Of a stretch of DNA of 64,000 nucleotides, positions 35,261 through 44,918 are shown in pieces. Within the stretch, counting starts at the first letter, position 1; the number at the start of each line of letters is the position of its first letter. Where the stretch lies: positions 6,022,965 through 6,086,964 of the forward strand of contig NZ_CP104011.1 in the NCBI RefSeq assembly GCF_025133575.1. The letters run 5' to 3'. Below the pieces are notes generated by a model, which was not told where the DNA came from, ran no database searches, and worked only from the letters and a program-made list of their open reading frames with translations. Made by a program: the position numbers and the translations under genes. Source of the stretch: Pseudomonas sp. GCEP-101. GTDB lineage: Bacteria; Pseudomonadota; Gammaproteobacteria; Pseudomonadales; Pseudomonadaceae.

Positions 35261-37672
35261 TCAGGCTTCCACCCGCTCCAGCCGATCACGCCCGAGCCGC
35301 TTGGCACGGTAGACCGCCCTATCCACCTTGCGCATCAGGTCGTCCGCACTCTCTCCAGGGCGCCAGGACGCCACGCCGAAGCTCGCTGTCACGATCCCCA
35401 CCCCCTCCATCGGCTGGCTGCGCAGGGCCTGCCACAACGCCTCGGCCAATTGCCAGGCCTGGTCCGCGGTGCTGCCCGGGCAAAGCACCACCAACTCCTC
35501 GCCGCCCAGGCGGCAGAACACATCGACCTTGCGCAGACGCTGCGCGATCCGCTGGCACAAGGTGACCAGCACGACATCACCGGCCTCGTGGCCGAAGCGG
35601 TCATTGATGTTCTTGAAATGGTCGATGTCGAACATCACCAGGGACAGTGGCTCGCAACTACGGGAGCAGCGCGCCATGGCCTGGTCGAGTTGCTCCTTGA
35701 AGTAGCGGCGATTATGGATCCCGGTGAGCGCATCGGTGACCGACAGCCGCCGCAGCTCCAGCTCCGCCTCCTTGCGCCGGGTGATGTCGGTGGCGATGCC
35801 CAGGTAGCCCGTCGTATGGCCGGCCGAATCGCGGACGCCGGTGATGATCAGGTTGATCTTCAGTTGCCGGCCATCGCGGCGGATACAGGTCCACTCGTGC
35901 TCTTCATGGCCCTCGCCCACCAGCGCACCGACCACGTCGAACCCGCGAATCTCGCGCCCGAGCACGCTGGACAATTCGTGCGCGCGGCGGCGAATCTCGT
36001 CCTTGACGAACACATTTTCCGGCACGGGCCGCCCGATCACCTCATGGGCGCTGTAGCCGAACATGCGCTCGGCCCCCACATTGAAACTGCGCACGAAGCC
36101 ACGCAGGTCGGTGGAGACGATGGCCACCTGGGTCGCCGCATCGAGCAGGCCGTGCAGACGGCTGTTCACCTCGCCCAGCTCCAGCTCGGCCGCCTTGCGC
36201 GAGCTGATGTCGGTCTGGGTGCCGATCATCCGTCGTGGCGCGCCGCTGTTGTCGCGCTCCACCACCTGCCCGCGATCGAGCACCCAGAGCCAGCGCCCGC
36301 TCTTGCAGCGCAGCCGGTGTTCGCTCTGGTACAGCGAGGATTCGCCGCGAAGGTGCCGGCGCAACGCATCGCAGCGCGCCGCCTGGTCGTCCGGGTGGAC
36401 GCGGCTCAGGCTCTCATCGGTGGACGTGCCCACCTCGCTGTCGCGATAACCGAGCATGGCCTTCCAGGCGTGGGAATAGAAGACGTTGCCGGTATCCAGG
36501 CTCCAGTCCCAGACGCCATGCCCGGCGCTATCCATGGCGAAGTGCAGGCGCGCCTGGTTCTCCTGCAGTTCCAGTTGGTTCGCCCGCAGCTCGGCGGTGC
36601 GCTCGGCCACCAGCTGCAGGGCGCGCTGGCGCTGGCCGAGCAGCGTCAGCACGTAGCCGGCCAGCAGGAGCGAGGTCAGCCCGCCGGCAAACACCACCCA
36701 CCATTGCGGGTGCCCCTGGTTGCGCCGGAGGAAGTCGCTGGAAGGCTCGACACGCACCAGATAGTCGCGGCCGGCGAACGGCAGGTGGCGCTCCGAGACC
36801 AGACCTGCCGTCTGGTCCGCCAGCACCGGGCTGCGATAAAGCGGCACGTCCGGGCGGGGATCGCCGGCATCGCGCAGGGTCAGCGCCAACTGCTCGCCCC
36901 GCACTTGCGAGCCCTGCTCGATGAGCAGACGGTAGCTGATCGCCGCCAGCAGGATGCCCCGGATGCCGACGCGCGTCTCCGCCGTCGGGCTGGACATCGC
37001 GCTGTTGCGATAGAGGGGGGCCGCCAGCAGCAGGCCAGTGGAATCCGCCGGTGGCGCGCCGGGCAACACCACCGGCATCGAGGCGGCCACCGCGCGCGTC
37101 TTCATCACCCGCTGAGTCAGCTCGCGCCCCGGCAGGGTGGAGTTGAGGTCCAGCCCCAGGGGCATCTCCTCCAGATATTCGGAGGCGCCATACAGGACAG
37201 GAAAGTAGCGCTCGCGAACCTGTGCCGGAATCGGCCGCCCCTGCAGGTCCAGCTCGAACAACATGTAGTCGAGCATGCCGGCAGCATGGGCGCGAGCCTC
37301 GAATGCGTCGCGCTGGCCCTGATCGACACGGGGCAGCCAGGCATACCCCAAGGTATCGCCGAGCAACGGACTGACGAAGTGTTCGAACTCCTCGCGGGAA
37401 ACGTCCTGGGAGTTCTCGAAAAACCGCTGGATCGACTCCAGTTCGCTCAGTTGCGTCGACAACCGCTCGCGCACCCGGTCGATACGCTCATTGGCAGTGA
37501 GCACGAACTGCTGCTCCAGGGCCATGCGGGCATTGCGCCAGACATTCCAGCCCAGCAGCGCCGTCAGCAAAAGGCCCGCCACCAGCACCACAGCGGCGGC
37601 ACGCAGGGCCTTCCTATGGCTGGCGACTCCCTGAGCGGCGGGCAACTGCTCGTAGGCCGGCAACTGAGTCAT
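35261..37672 (-). CDS. CHASE-PAS-PAS-GGDEF diguanylate cyclase
   Basis: 803 residues. TM1 (about 25-45), periplasmic CHASE domain (about 70-300), TM2 (about 340-362), two PAS domains with PAC tails (about 395-500 and 515-640), and a GGDEF domain from VTDALTGIHNRRYFK. The active site is RLGGEEL; the inhibitory I-site RKVD lies five residues before, so product feedback is expected. It makes c-di-GMP from two GTPs, sensing a periplasmic ligand. By memory, no such gene lies between dacB and rlmL in PAO1, so it may be an insertion in this lineage. Confidence 0.92.
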   Translation of the reverse strand: MTQLPAYEQLPAAQGVASHRKALRAAAVVLVAGLLLTALLGWNVWRNARMALEQQFVLTANERIDRVRERLSTQLSELESIQRFFENSQDVSREEFEHFVSPLLGDTLGYAWLPRVDQGQRDAFEARAHAAGMLDYMLFELDLQGRPIPAQVRERYFPVLYGASEYLEEMPLGLDLNSTLPGRELTQRVMKTRAVAASMPVVLPGAPPADSTGLLLAAPLYRNSAMSSPTAETRVGIRGILLAAISYRLLIEQGSQVRGEQLALTLRDAGDPRPDVPLYRSPVLADQTAGLVSERHLPFAGRDYLVRVEPSSDFLRRNQGHPQWWVVFAGGLTSLLLAGYVLTLLGQRQRALQLVAERTAELRANQLELQENQARLHFAMDSAGHGVWDWSLDTGNVFYSHAWKAMLGYRDSEVGTSTDESLSRVHPDDQAARCDALRRHLRGESSLYQSEHRLRCKSGRWLWVLDRGQVVERDNSGAPRRMIGTQTDISSRKAAELELGEVNSRLHGLLDAATQVAIVSTDLRGFVRSFNVGAERMFGYSAHEVIGRPVPENVFVKDEIRRRAHELSSVLGREIRGFDVVGALVGEGHEEHEWTCIRRDGRQLKINLIITGVRDSAGHTTGYLGIATDITRRKEAELELRRLSVTDALTGIHNRRYFKEQLDQAMARCSRSCEPLSLVMFDIDHFKNINDRFGHEAGDVVLVTLCQRIAQRLRKVDVFCRLGGEELVVLCPGSTADQAWQLAEALWQALRSQPMEGVGIVTASFGVASWRPGESADDLMRKVDRAVYRAKRLGRDRLERVEA

Positions 37673-37773
37673 GGAGTTTCCCGTTCTCAGGAGTACTCAG
37701 TTTTTATAGCAGCCGATGGCCATTTGCCCAGCGTTGGCGCGACGCGCGGCCAAGGCCGCACGCCGCCCGGGCA

Positions 37774-39957
37774 TCAGCGTACGGTGATACGCCAGGCGCG
37801 GTGGATCTTGCTGTTGCGGGCAAAATCCTGGTCCAGCGTCTGCGCGCTGATTTCCTCGACCTGGTAACGCGCGGCCAGGCCTTCATCCAGCTCGAACTTG
37901 CGGAAGTTGTTGGAGAAGTACAGGACCCCGCCCTTGGCCAGGCGCGCCATGGCCAGGTCGATCAGCTCGACATGGTCACGCTGCACGTCGAACACCCCTT
38001 CCATGCGCTTGGAGTTGGAGAAGGTCGGCGGATCGATGAACACCAGGTCGTACTCGCCGCGGTCCTCGCGCAGCCACTCCATCACGTCGCTCTGCAACAG
38101 GCGCTGCTTGTCGGAGAAACCATTGAGCGACAGGTTGCGCCGCGCCCAATCCAGGTAGGTCTTGGACAGGTCGACGCTGGTGGTGCTGCGCGCATCGCCC
38201 TTGGCGGCGTGCACGGTGGCCGTGGCCGTGTAGCAGAACAGGTTGAGGAAGCGCTTGCCTGCCGCCTCGCGCTGGATGCGCAGGCGGATCGGCCGGTGGT
38301 CGAGGAACAGGCCGGTATCCAGGTAGTCGGTCAGGTTGACCAGCAGCTTCACGCCGCCCTCCTCGACCTCCATGAAGCGGCCTTCGGCGTTCTGCCGCTC
38401 GTACTGCTTCTTGCCGGTCTGGCGTTCACGGCGCTTGATCACGATGCGCTCGGTGGGAATGCCCAGCGCCTGCGGCAGCGCGGCGAGCGCGTCAAGCAAA
38501 CGGGTCTGTGCCTTCTCCGGATCGATGGACTTGGGCGCCGCGTATTCCTGCACATGCGCCCAGTCGCGGTAAAGGTCCACGGCCAGGGCGTACTCGGGCA
38601 TGTCGGCGTCATACACGCGGTAGCACTCGATCTTTTCCTTGCGCGCCCACTTGCCCAGCGCCTTGACGTTCTTCTGCAGGCGGTTGGCGAACATCTGCCC
38701 GCCTTCGCTCAGGCGCGCCTGTTCGATCACTGCCGGGCCCTGCGCAGCAGTCGCTTCGCTGCGTTCACCCCGCTCGCCGGTCACGAACTGGCGCGGCTCC
38801 ACGTCCAGCATGATCAGCTTGCAGGGCAGCGCGCCGTTGAAGAAGGCGTACTGCTTGTGGCTACGGATGCCCATGCGCTTGCCCAGCTCGGGTGCACCGG
38901 TGAACACGCCGGCGCTCCAGCCCAGGCAGCTCTGGCGCAGGCGTTCGCCCAGGTGCTGATAGAGGTACAACAGGCTGGCTTCGTCACCCAGACGCTCGCC
39001 GTAGGGCGGGTTGCAGATGATCAGGCCCTTCTGGCCCTTGTCCGGGCGCGGCTCGAAGGTGGCCAGCTCCCCCTGGTAGATCTTCACCCACTCGGCCAGG
39101 CCGGAGCGTTCGATGTTGTTGCGCGCCGGCTGGATCAGCCGCGGGTCCGCCTCGTAGCCACGAATCCACAACGGAGTCTTCGCCAGGCCGATTTCTGCAC
39201 GCTGCTGGGCTTCCTCGATCAATTTCTTCCAGATGGCCGGCACATGGCCCAGCCAGTGGCTGAAGCCCCAGCGCTCGCGCTTGAGGTTCGGCGCGATATC
39301 GGCGGCCATCAGGCCAGCCTCGATGAGGAAGGTGCCGACACCGCACATTGGATCGGACAATGCGCCGCCTTCAGCGGCGATCTTCGGCCAACCGGCGCGA
39401 ATCAGCACGGCGGCCGCGAGGTTTTCCTTCAGCGGCGCGGCGCCCTGCTGCAGGCGGTAGCCCCGCTGGTGCAAGCTATGGCCGGAAAGGTCCAGAGACA
39501 GCACGGCTTGGCCGCGATCCAGGTGCAGGTGCACGCGGATATCCGGGTTGACCTTGTCCACCGTCGGGCGCTTGCCGAACTCCGCGCGCAGGTTGTCGAC
39601 GATGGCGTCCTTCACCTTCAGCGCGCCAAAGTGGGTATTGTCGATGCCCGAGCCCTTGCCGCTGAACTCCACCGCCAGGCTGCCGCCGGCGTCCAGGTGG
39701 TCGCTCCAGGGCACGGCGTTGACGCCCAGGTAGAGATCCTCCGCGTTGTTCACCGGGAAGCGCGACAACACCAGCAGCACGCGGTTGGCCAGACGCGACC
39801 ACAGGCACAGGCGATAGGCCGTCTCCAGGTCGCCCTTGCCACGAATGGCCGAAACCTGGGCGCGCGCCTCGGTCAGCCCGAGCGCCTGGGCTTCCTCCAG
39901 CAACAGGCCGTCGAGCCCTTTCGGGCAGGTGAGGAAGAGATCGTGCAAATCCGCCAT
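37774..39957 (-). CDS. rlmL: Bifunctional 23S rRNA methyltransferase RlmKL
   Basis: 727 residues. N-terminal THUMP domain, then the m2G2445 methyltransferase with CNPPYGERLGDE (NPPY catalytic motif), then a C-terminal m7G2069 methyltransferase with NLFCYTATATVHAAKGDA and FIDPPTFSNSKRMEG. It modifies helix 74 of 23S rRNA during large-subunit assembly. Start at MADLHDLF; seven codons upstream lack family sequence. Convergent with the GGDEF gene. Confidence 0.95.
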   Translation of the reverse strand: MADLHDLFLTCPKGLDGLLLEEAQALGLTEARAQVSAIRGKGDLETAYRLCLWSRLANRVLLVLSRFPVNNAEDLYLGVNAVPWSDHLDAGGSLAVEFSGKGSGIDNTHFGALKVKDAIVDNLRAEFGKRPTVDKVNPDIRVHLHLDRGQAVLSLDLSGHSLHQRGYRLQQGAAPLKENLAAAVLIRAGWPKIAAEGGALSDPMCGVGTFLIEAGLMAADIAPNLKRERWGFSHWLGHVPAIWKKLIEEAQQRAEIGLAKTPLWIRGYEADPRLIQPARNNIERSGLAEWVKIYQGELATFEPRPDKGQKGLIICNPPYGERLGDEASLLYLYQHLGERLRQSCLGWSAGVFTGAPELGKRMGIRSHKQYAFFNGALPCKLIMLDVEPRQFVTGERGERSEATAAQGPAVIEQARLSEGGQMFANRLQKNVKALGKWARKEKIECYRVYDADMPEYALAVDLYRDWAHVQEYAAPKSIDPEKAQTRLLDALAALPQALGIPTERIVIKRRERQTGKKQYERQNAEGRFMEVEEGGVKLLVNLTDYLDTGLFLDHRPIRLRIQREAAGKRFLNLFCYTATATVHAAKGDARSTTSVDLSKTYLDWARRNLSLNGFSDKQRLLQSDVMEWLREDRGEYDLVFIDPPTFSNSKRMEGVFDVQRDHVELIDLAMARLAKGGVLYFSNNFRKFELDEGLAARYQVEEISAQTLDQDFARNSKIHRAWRITVR

Positions 39958-40440
39958 GCAAATAGTTCCTGGGCCCAAGCCCTTTCAGCAAAGCCGCTTA
40001 CGGCCTTGTCGGCCACCTTTTGTTCATCCGCGCAAACGCAAAGGTGGCCCGTATCGTCATTTTCAGGGATGGGTCGGCGCGCCGGCCTGCGGCCTCGCGT
40101 CGCAGAAAGCCATCCCACTCGTCGGAACGAGAGGTGGTCTCAATTAGACACACATTCCTCTTGATCCTCGGCAAGCTCCCGCCCCTGGCGGGTTATGCCG
40201 TACTGGCATTTTGCAAACCCGACGAACCTTATGGCTTGAACCCATAAGAGTTACGTCCTTATGACAAATTGGTCATTCACAGCCCCGGAACCTTTCGATA
40301 GAACTCGGGTTAATCCTTCACCGCAACGGTGTCGGGCGGGGCGCGTCACGCCGGCAATGCGCTCCATTGGCGGAAATTTCCGCCCGGCCTCCCTGGGGGG
40401 CCAACGGGACATAACAGTCAACAAGTGAGGGCAATACCCT
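39958..40440. other. Divergent intergenic region rlmL / rmf
   Basis: About 480 bases with no gene. Holds a palindrome TGAC-N6-GTCA at 40262-40275 and a possible AlgU-type promoter. A long leader before rmf suits a growth-phase-controlled gene. Confidence 0.5.
40287..40314 (+). promoter_or_regulatory. Possible AlgU-type promoter upstream of rmf
   Basis: GGAACC (40287-40292), 15 bases, GGTTAAT (40308-40314), partly matching the sigma22 pattern. It lies 127 bases before the ATG, so a long leader would be needed. Weak. Confidence 0.25.
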
Positions 40441-40659
40441 ATGAGAAGACTTAAGCGTGATCCGTTGGAAAGAGCCTTTTTGCGTGGTTATCAGCACGGC
40501 ATTACTGGAAAATCTCGCGACCTCTGTCCGTTTACCCATCCCACCACCCGGCAATCCTGGCTCAACGGCTGGCGTGAGGGCCGCGGCGACAACTGGGATG
40601 GTTTGACCGGCGCCGCCGGTATTCAACGAGTGAACCAATTGCAGCACGCAACAGGCTGA
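40441..40659 (+). CDS. rmf: Ribosome modulation factor
   Basis: 72 residues, basic. The RMF pattern RDPLERAFLRGYQHGITGKSR followed by CPF and R-x-x-WLNGWREGR is complete. RMF pairs 70S ribosomes into inactive 100S dimers in stationary phase. Single gene with a long upstream region and its own start of transcription. It neighbours the rRNA methyltransferase rlmL. Confidence 0.96.
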   Translation: MRRLKRDPLERAFLRGYQHGITGKSRDLCPFTHPTTRQSWLNGWREGRGDNWDGLTGAAGIQRVNQLQHATG

Positions 40660-40721
40660 ATCCAGGGTCACCCCCGACTTCCCCAAGCCGCCCCATCCGG
40701 GCGGAAAAGGGCGCAAGCCCC

Positions 40722-40750
40722 AGGGCTCCGAAAGGAGCCCTACTTATTTC
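40722..40750. terminator. Hairpin between rmf and pyrD
   Basis: AGGGCTCC-GAAA-GGAGCCCT stem with GNRA-like loop; the tail ACTTATTTC is only moderately T-rich. Could terminate either convergent gene. Confidence 0.55.
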
Positions 40751-40761
40751 TGCCTTCTGTC

Positions 40762-41787
40762 TTACCCGCGCTGGGCTGCCGCAATGGCATCCACCGCTTC
40801 GCGGATCAGCGCCGGGCCCTTGTAGATGAAGCCCGAATAAATCTGCACCAGGCTGGCACCGGCGGCGATCTTCTCGGCCGCGTGCGCGCCCTCCGTGATA
40901 CCGCCGGCCGCGATGATGGGCAGGCGACCGCCCAGTTCACCCGCCAGCACCTTCACGATGTGAGTGCTCTTCTCGCGCACCGGAGCCCCCGACAAACCAC
41001 CCGCCTCGTTACCGAACGGCAGGTGCTCGACGCCTTCGCGGCCGAGCGTGGTGTTGGTGGCGATCACCGCGTCCATGCCCGCGTCGATCAGCGCCGCGGC
41101 GACCATCGCCGTCTCCTCGTCGCTCATGTCCGGGGCGATCTTGATCGCCAGCGGCACACGGCGGCCGTGCTGCACGGCCAGGTCTTCCTGGCGCAGGCGC
41201 AGCGCTTCGAGCAATTGCTTGAGCGAATCGCCGAACTGCAGGCTGCGCAGGCCGGGGGTATTCGGCGAGCTGACGTTGACCGTGACGTAGCTGGCGTGGG
41301 CGTAGACCTTGTCCAGGCAGATCAGGTAGTCGTCCACCGCGCGCTCGACCGGCGTGTCGAAGTTCTTGCCGATGTTGATGCCCAGCACGCCCTTGTACTT
41401 CGCCGCCTTGACCCGCTCGATCAGGTGATCGACGCCGTGGTTGTTGAAGCCCATGCGGTTGATGATCGCGGTGGCTTGCGGCAGGCGGAAGATGCGTGGC
41501 TTGGGGTTGCCCGGCTGCGGGCGCGGGGTGACGGTGCCGATCTCGACGAAGCCGAAGCCCAGCTGGGCGAAGCCATCGATGGCATCACCGTTCTTGTCCA
41601 GGCCGGCCGCCAGGCCCACCGGGTTGGCGAATTCCAGGCCCATGACCTTCACTGGCAGGCTCTTCGGGGCCTGCGTCAGCAGGCCATTGAGGCCCAGGCG
41701 GCCACCGGCGCCGATCAGGTCGATGGACAATTCATGGGAAGTTTCCGGGGAGAGCTTGAACAGGAGCTCGCGGGCCAGGCTGTACAT
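40762..41787 (-). CDS. pyrD: Dihydroorotate dehydrogenase (quinone), class 2
   Basis: 341 residues. N-terminal amphipathic helices for membrane attachment ([19 protein letters not shown]), then the barrel with [13 protein letters not shown], catalytic serine in [13 protein letters not shown], and the FMN phosphate site IIAAGGI. It oxidises dihydroorotate to orotate with quinone as acceptor in pyrimidine synthesis. Start MYSLAREL; longer frame upstream is spurious. Confidence 0.96.
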   Translation of the reverse strand: MYSLARELLFKLSPETSHELSIDLIGAGGRLGLNGLLTQAPKSLPVKVMGLEFANPVGLAAGLDKNGDAIDGFAQLGFGFVEIGTVTPRPQPGNPKPRIFRLPQATAIINRMGFNNHGVDHLIERVKAAKYKGVLGINIGKNFDTPVERAVDDYLICLDKVYAHASYVTVNVSSPNTPGLRSLQFGDSLKQLLEALRLRQEDLAVQHGRRVPLAIKIAPDMSDEETAMVAAALIDAGMDAVIATNTTLGREGVEHLPFGNEAGGLSGAPVREKSTHIVKVLAGELGGRLPIIAAGGITEGAHAAEKIAAGASLVQIYSGFIYKGPALIREAVDAIAAAQRG

Positions 41788-41840
41788 GGTCGGGCATCGG
41801 TCGGCAAAATGGGGCGCTATTATAGCCAGTCCGCCCTCGC

Positions 41841-42062
41841 TCAGGCGAGGCGACGCAGCGCCAGCAGCCGCCCGGAATCGTCGAATTCCAGCTCGAAGCT
41901 GCCGTGCACTCCGGAATGAGTGACGAATGGGCGCAGGTGATACGCCGGCAAATTGACCTGCCGACCGTCGCGACTGGTCACCTGGACCCGGTTGGCGTGC
42001 CCGCGGTAGAGCGCTTGAAGCCGATCCGCCGACAGGGAAATATCCAGCACAACGCACGCCAT
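41841..42062 (-). CDS. DUF2835 family protein
   Basis: 73 residues. The pattern [23 protein letters not shown], then [25 protein letters not shown], matches the small Pseudomonas family DUF2835, an uncharacterised cytosolic protein. Start MACVV preceded by GGAGG-like bases. Single gene, divergent from an unknown gene at 42209. Confidence 0.85.
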   Translation of the reverse strand: MACVVLDISLSADRLQALYRGHANRVQVTSRDGRQVNLPAYHLRPFVTHSGVHGSFELEFDDSGRLLALRRLA

Positions 42063-42208
42063 GGAGGCCTCCTGGAAATGAAGGACAGAATTTTGCCACA
42101 ACGCATGCGCCAAACGGCGCCAGGGTTTTCTATGCTTAGGGCAATTCGCCGCGCCGGCCCGGCGCTTCCTGCACTGCCCAGCCAGCCTTCGGGAGCCTTG
42201 CGTCGTCC

Positions 42209-43090
42209 ATGAGTCAACCACCTCGCCCCCGCAGCGTGACCAGCCGGCTGGCAGCCCTTGCCCAACGTCTGGGCATCGGCGCGACAGAGGGGCGGAATAT
42301 CGCCGAACGCAGCCGGAGCCTGTCGCTGCCCTTCGAGCCCCTGCCCGACTGGCCCGCCGGCCTCGGCTGGCAATCCGGCCCGCCGCTGTATCGGTTGATC
42401 GACCTGCCGCGCGGCGCGCTCTCCGGCCCCGTGCAGGAAGACAAGGCACGCATCCACGCGGTGCTCAAGCGCCTGGTGACCAGCGTCCGCGAGGCGCATC
42501 CGGCGGTCGATGTGCGCAGCATCGACGGCCTGTGCTGCCGCAGCCTGCTCGACAGCCCGTTGGCCGGGCTGGAAGAGTTGTCCAACTGCGAGCAGTGCCG
42601 CAAGGTGCGGATCATCAGCTACAACGATTTCACCAAGGTGCTGGGTGTAGCCCTGCCCGGCTTCGAGCGCAAGGCGCCGTTGCAGTTGCGCAGCGCCGGC
42701 TGGCACGGCGCGCGGCTGTTCTGGGACGACGACAACCACCCCTGCGAACTGGCCAACGCGGTGGTGTATGCAAGGCGCCGCGGCCTGGAAATCATCCTGC
42801 CGGCGACTATCCAGCGCTTTTCGCTGGACAGCGTCGTGCTGGACGAACTGGCCCGGGACTTCCACATGCTCGCCATGCCGGCCAAGGCCTGGAGCGAAGC
42901 GGCGTTCATGGAGCTGCTGCTGGAAACCGGCATGCCCTACGCGCGCTTCGGCCTGTTCAATTCGGAGACCCCGGAAAGCCTGCTGCTGCCCAGGGACCAT
43001 CCGCAATCGGATGCCTTCGGCCTGGGCCTGCGGGAAGCCGGCGCGCCCGACGTGATCGCCTACCTGCGTCGCACCGGCGGCACGGCCTGA
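42209..43090 (+). CDS. Conserved hypothetical protein
   Basis: 293 residues, soluble, no signal peptide and no membrane segment. Features seen: SNCEQCRKVRI with a CxxC pair, RHLDSP-like SLLDSPLAG before it, and WHGARLFWDDDNHPCELAN. I do not recognise a domain. It runs toward the XRE-type regulator gene, convergent by 7 bases. Family looks confined to Pseudomonas, from memory. Confidence 0.8.
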   Translation: MSQPPRPRSVTSRLAALAQRLGIGATEGRNIAERSRSLSLPFEPLPDWPAGLGWQSGPPLYRLIDLPRGALSGPVQEDKARIHAVLKRLVTSVREAHPAVDVRSIDGLCCRSLLDSPLAGLEELSNCEQCRKVRIISYNDFTKVLGVALPGFERKAPLQLRSAGWHGARLFWDDDNHPCELANAVVYARRRGLEIILPATIQRFSLDSVVLDELARDFHMLAMPAKAWSEAAFMELLLETGMPYARFGLFNSETPESLLLPRDHPQSDAFGLGLREAGAPDVIAYLRRTGGTA

Positions 43091-43097
43091 GCCGCCT

Positions 43098-43511
43098 TCA
43101 CACGTCGGCGGGGTCCTCGCGCAGCCGGCGCTCTTCATGGTCGAGACTTTCCAGCACCTCCTGATGCCGCGCCTGCCACTGCTCCAGGGTCAGGCCGAGG
43201 GTGGTCAGCAACTGGGGATTGCTCTTGACCAGATAGACCGCCGCACGCTGGGCAGAGTCCTCGACCTTCCAGCTCACTTCGGCCGGGTCGATGGGGCCCT
43301 CGTAGGTGATCCAGCGGCTGAAATCCGGGTAGACGCTGCAGACCTTCTGGAAATCCATGTCGCGCATGCGCTGGTTGCCGTACTCGATGTTTTCCACATC
43401 CTTGGGCTTCATGCCGACTGTTTCTGCAAAGGCGCGGCGTGACAGGCCTGTCAACGAGCGAAGCGCCCGTAGCCTTTCTCCTGCGGTGAACAGGAAACGC
43501 TTCTTCATCAT
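43098..43511 (-). CDS. XRE-type HTH regulator
   Basis: 137 residues. An N-terminal Cro/CI-type HTH: GERLRALRSLTGLSRRAFAE then VGMKPKDVENIEYGNQRMR. The C-terminal part contains WITYEGPIDPAEVSW and a Gln/Glu-rich helix that could dimerise. Starts MMKKRF. Divergent from a 70-residue HTH protein gene across 121 bases with symmetrical boxes, so probably autoregulatory. Confidence 0.82.
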   Translation of the reverse strand: MMKKRFLFTAGERLRALRSLTGLSRRAFAETVGMKPKDVENIEYGNQRMRDMDFQKVCSVYPDFSRWITYEGPIDPAEVSWKVEDSAQRAAVYLVKSNPQLLTTLGLTLEQWQARHQEVLESLDHEERRLREDPADV

Positions 43512-43538
43512 GTGTCGTCCATTTCCGAGACCGCTCAA

Positions 43539-43584
43539 GTCCGGATAAACGCCCTAACAGTTGGGATAGATTCATCATCCGGAC
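43539..43584. promoter_or_regulatory. Paired boxes GTCCGGAT / ATCCGGAC
   Basis: GTCCGGAT at 43539-43546 and its exact reverse complement ATCCGGAC at 43577-43584, centres 38 bases apart, inside the divergent control region of the XRE-type and small HTH genes. TCCGGA inside each box is itself palindromic. Candidate operators. Confidence 0.5.
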
Positions 43585-43632
43585 CACGGCGAAAGCTGTG
43601 GATTAGAGGGGCTGGATGGTGCTGGACGAAGC

Positions 43633-43845
43633 ATGAAAGAGGGAAGTGGATTCACCCCGGACTTGCGCGCAGGTGGCTATTACGTGACGCCCGAACGTTT
43701 TGCGCAGTTGATCGGTCTGGGGGATCGCCAAAGCATTGTGCACGGCTGGATCGATCAGGGAGAGCTGCCGAGCCGTTGCATTGGCGGGCAGCTCCTGGTG
43801 GACCTGGGCGCCCTGCTCAGCAAGGCGCCGCCTGGTCATTCCTGA
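43633..43845 (+). CDS. Small HTH protein, Cox/excisionase-like
   Basis: 70 residues. YYVTPERFAQLIGLGDRQ-SIVHGWIDQGELPS-RCIGGQLLVDL has the winged-helix pattern of P2 Cox / AlpA-type excisionases: a recognition helix before W-I-x-x-G-x-L-P and a final beta-hairpin. No SD stronger than GAAGCATG upstream. Facing the XRE-type gene, it recalls the repressor/Cox arrangement of temperate phages. No integrase near. Its end overlaps the next gene's 3' end by 10 bases. Confidence 0.65.
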   Translation: MKEGSGFTPDLRAGGYYVTPERFAQLIGLGDRQSIVHGWIDQGELPSRCIGGQLLVDLGALLSKAPPGHS

Positions 43846-44366
43846 GCCGCTTGCTGTGCCGCTTGCAGCGCCGGCACTGCCGGAATGCCGATCTCCACGC
43901 ACAGCGCCATGACGCGTTCCAGGTCGTTGCGATAGACCAGCACGCACTGCAGCTCGGTATCCAGCGGCTCGCTGAAGTCCACCAGGACGTAGCCGCCCTT
44001 CTCCGGATACAGCGCGCCGAGCTGGGTCTGAATGCGATTCAGCGCCGCCAGCGGCTCGGCCTTGCGCAGTTGCTTGGCCTGCAGGACGAAGCTCACGCTC
44101 GGGTCGAAGGAGGCGCGAATTTCGCCGAACAGCTCCTCGTAGCTGTCACCCATGAACAGCACGATTTCCGGCAGGCTACCGACCACCACCCACTCGCCCA
44201 GGGGGATCGGGAAGCTGTCGTCGTAGTTGATGTCCGGATTGGCGGCGAGGAAGGCCGCGGGGTCCGCGTAGGCCTGGGACGCCTCGTCGGCGATCTGCTG
44301 GATCTCTTCTTCCCCCAGGCAGCCGGAGCTGATCAGCGTGAGGAGTTCGACGAGTTGCGCATTCAT
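43836..44366 (-). CDS. Hypothetical acidic protein
   Basis: 176 residues, acidic, cytosolic. No known domain recognised. Sequence starts MNAQLVELLTLISSGCLGEEE, with PLGEWVVVGSLPEIVLFMGDSYEELF in the middle and YVLVDFSEPLDTELQCVLVYRND near the end. Looks compact with alternating strands and helices, similar in style to small immunity- or stress-type proteins, but that is only an impression. Convergent with the small HTH gene. Confidence 0.72.
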   Translation of the reverse strand: MNAQLVELLTLISSGCLGEEEIQQIADEASQAYADPAAFLAANPDINYDDSFPIPLGEWVVVGSLPEIVLFMGDSYEELFGEIRASFDPSVSFVLQAKQLRKAEPLAALNRIQTQLGALYPEKGGYVLVDFSEPLDTELQCVLVYRNDLERVMALCVEIGIPAVPALQAAQQAAQE

Positions 44367-44565
44367 GGGGTAATCCTGAAGAGAGTGAACAGCCGGAAAG
44401 CATATCCGTATTCGCTGTAAAACACCGCAGGCAGGGAACTTTCTGACGGACAAAGGCGTCCGAAGTCGCCAGAAACGATAACCACTATTGAACGGGATGA
44501 TTTCTGCTCGCCTCGAGCGGTTGATAGCCTGACCAGCATCCCGGACCAGCCTGCGTGTGAAAACC

Positions 44566-44781
44566 ATGAACCGTGCCCTTGCCCTTCTCTCCCTGACCCT
44601 GCCCCTGTGGCTGGTGGGCTGCGCCAACCAGCCGGCTCCGCACCAGGAGCCCTACAGCGATGAGCAAGTGAAGTCCTTCGCGCTGAAGATGCTGGGCGCC
44701 AGCAACATGTCCGACGAGCTGTACGCCAAGTACCGCCGGGCACTGACCGAGCCGCATGAGGATGGGCGGAGCGGGAGCTGA
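44566..44781 (+). CDS. Small lipoprotein
   Basis: 71 residues. Signal peptide MNRALALLSLTLPLWLVGC, lipobox LVGC, then a short mature domain of about 50 residues. Start: the ATG opposite the leader; an upstream GTG codon in frame is possible. No clear Shine-Dalgarno. Function unknown. Confidence 0.65.
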   Translation: MNRALALLSLTLPLWLVGCANQPAPHQEPYSDEQVKSFALKMLGASNMSDELYAKYRRALTEPHEDGRSGS

Positions 44782-44918
44782 ACATCCACGCCGTATCCGG
44801 ACAAGCAGAGCATCTCCGCTAAGCCCCTCGCGGCGGAACGCGTTTTCCCTTTTGCCTCTGAAGGCCAGCGATACAGCCCCGTGCCCGGCGAGTGTGGCGA
44901 TGGGTCACTTATCGTGCT

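Noticed and set aside
40201-40220. sigma54 promoter upstream of rmf
   Set aside because: TGGCATTTTGCA has GG and GC only 6 bases apart; 10 are needed.
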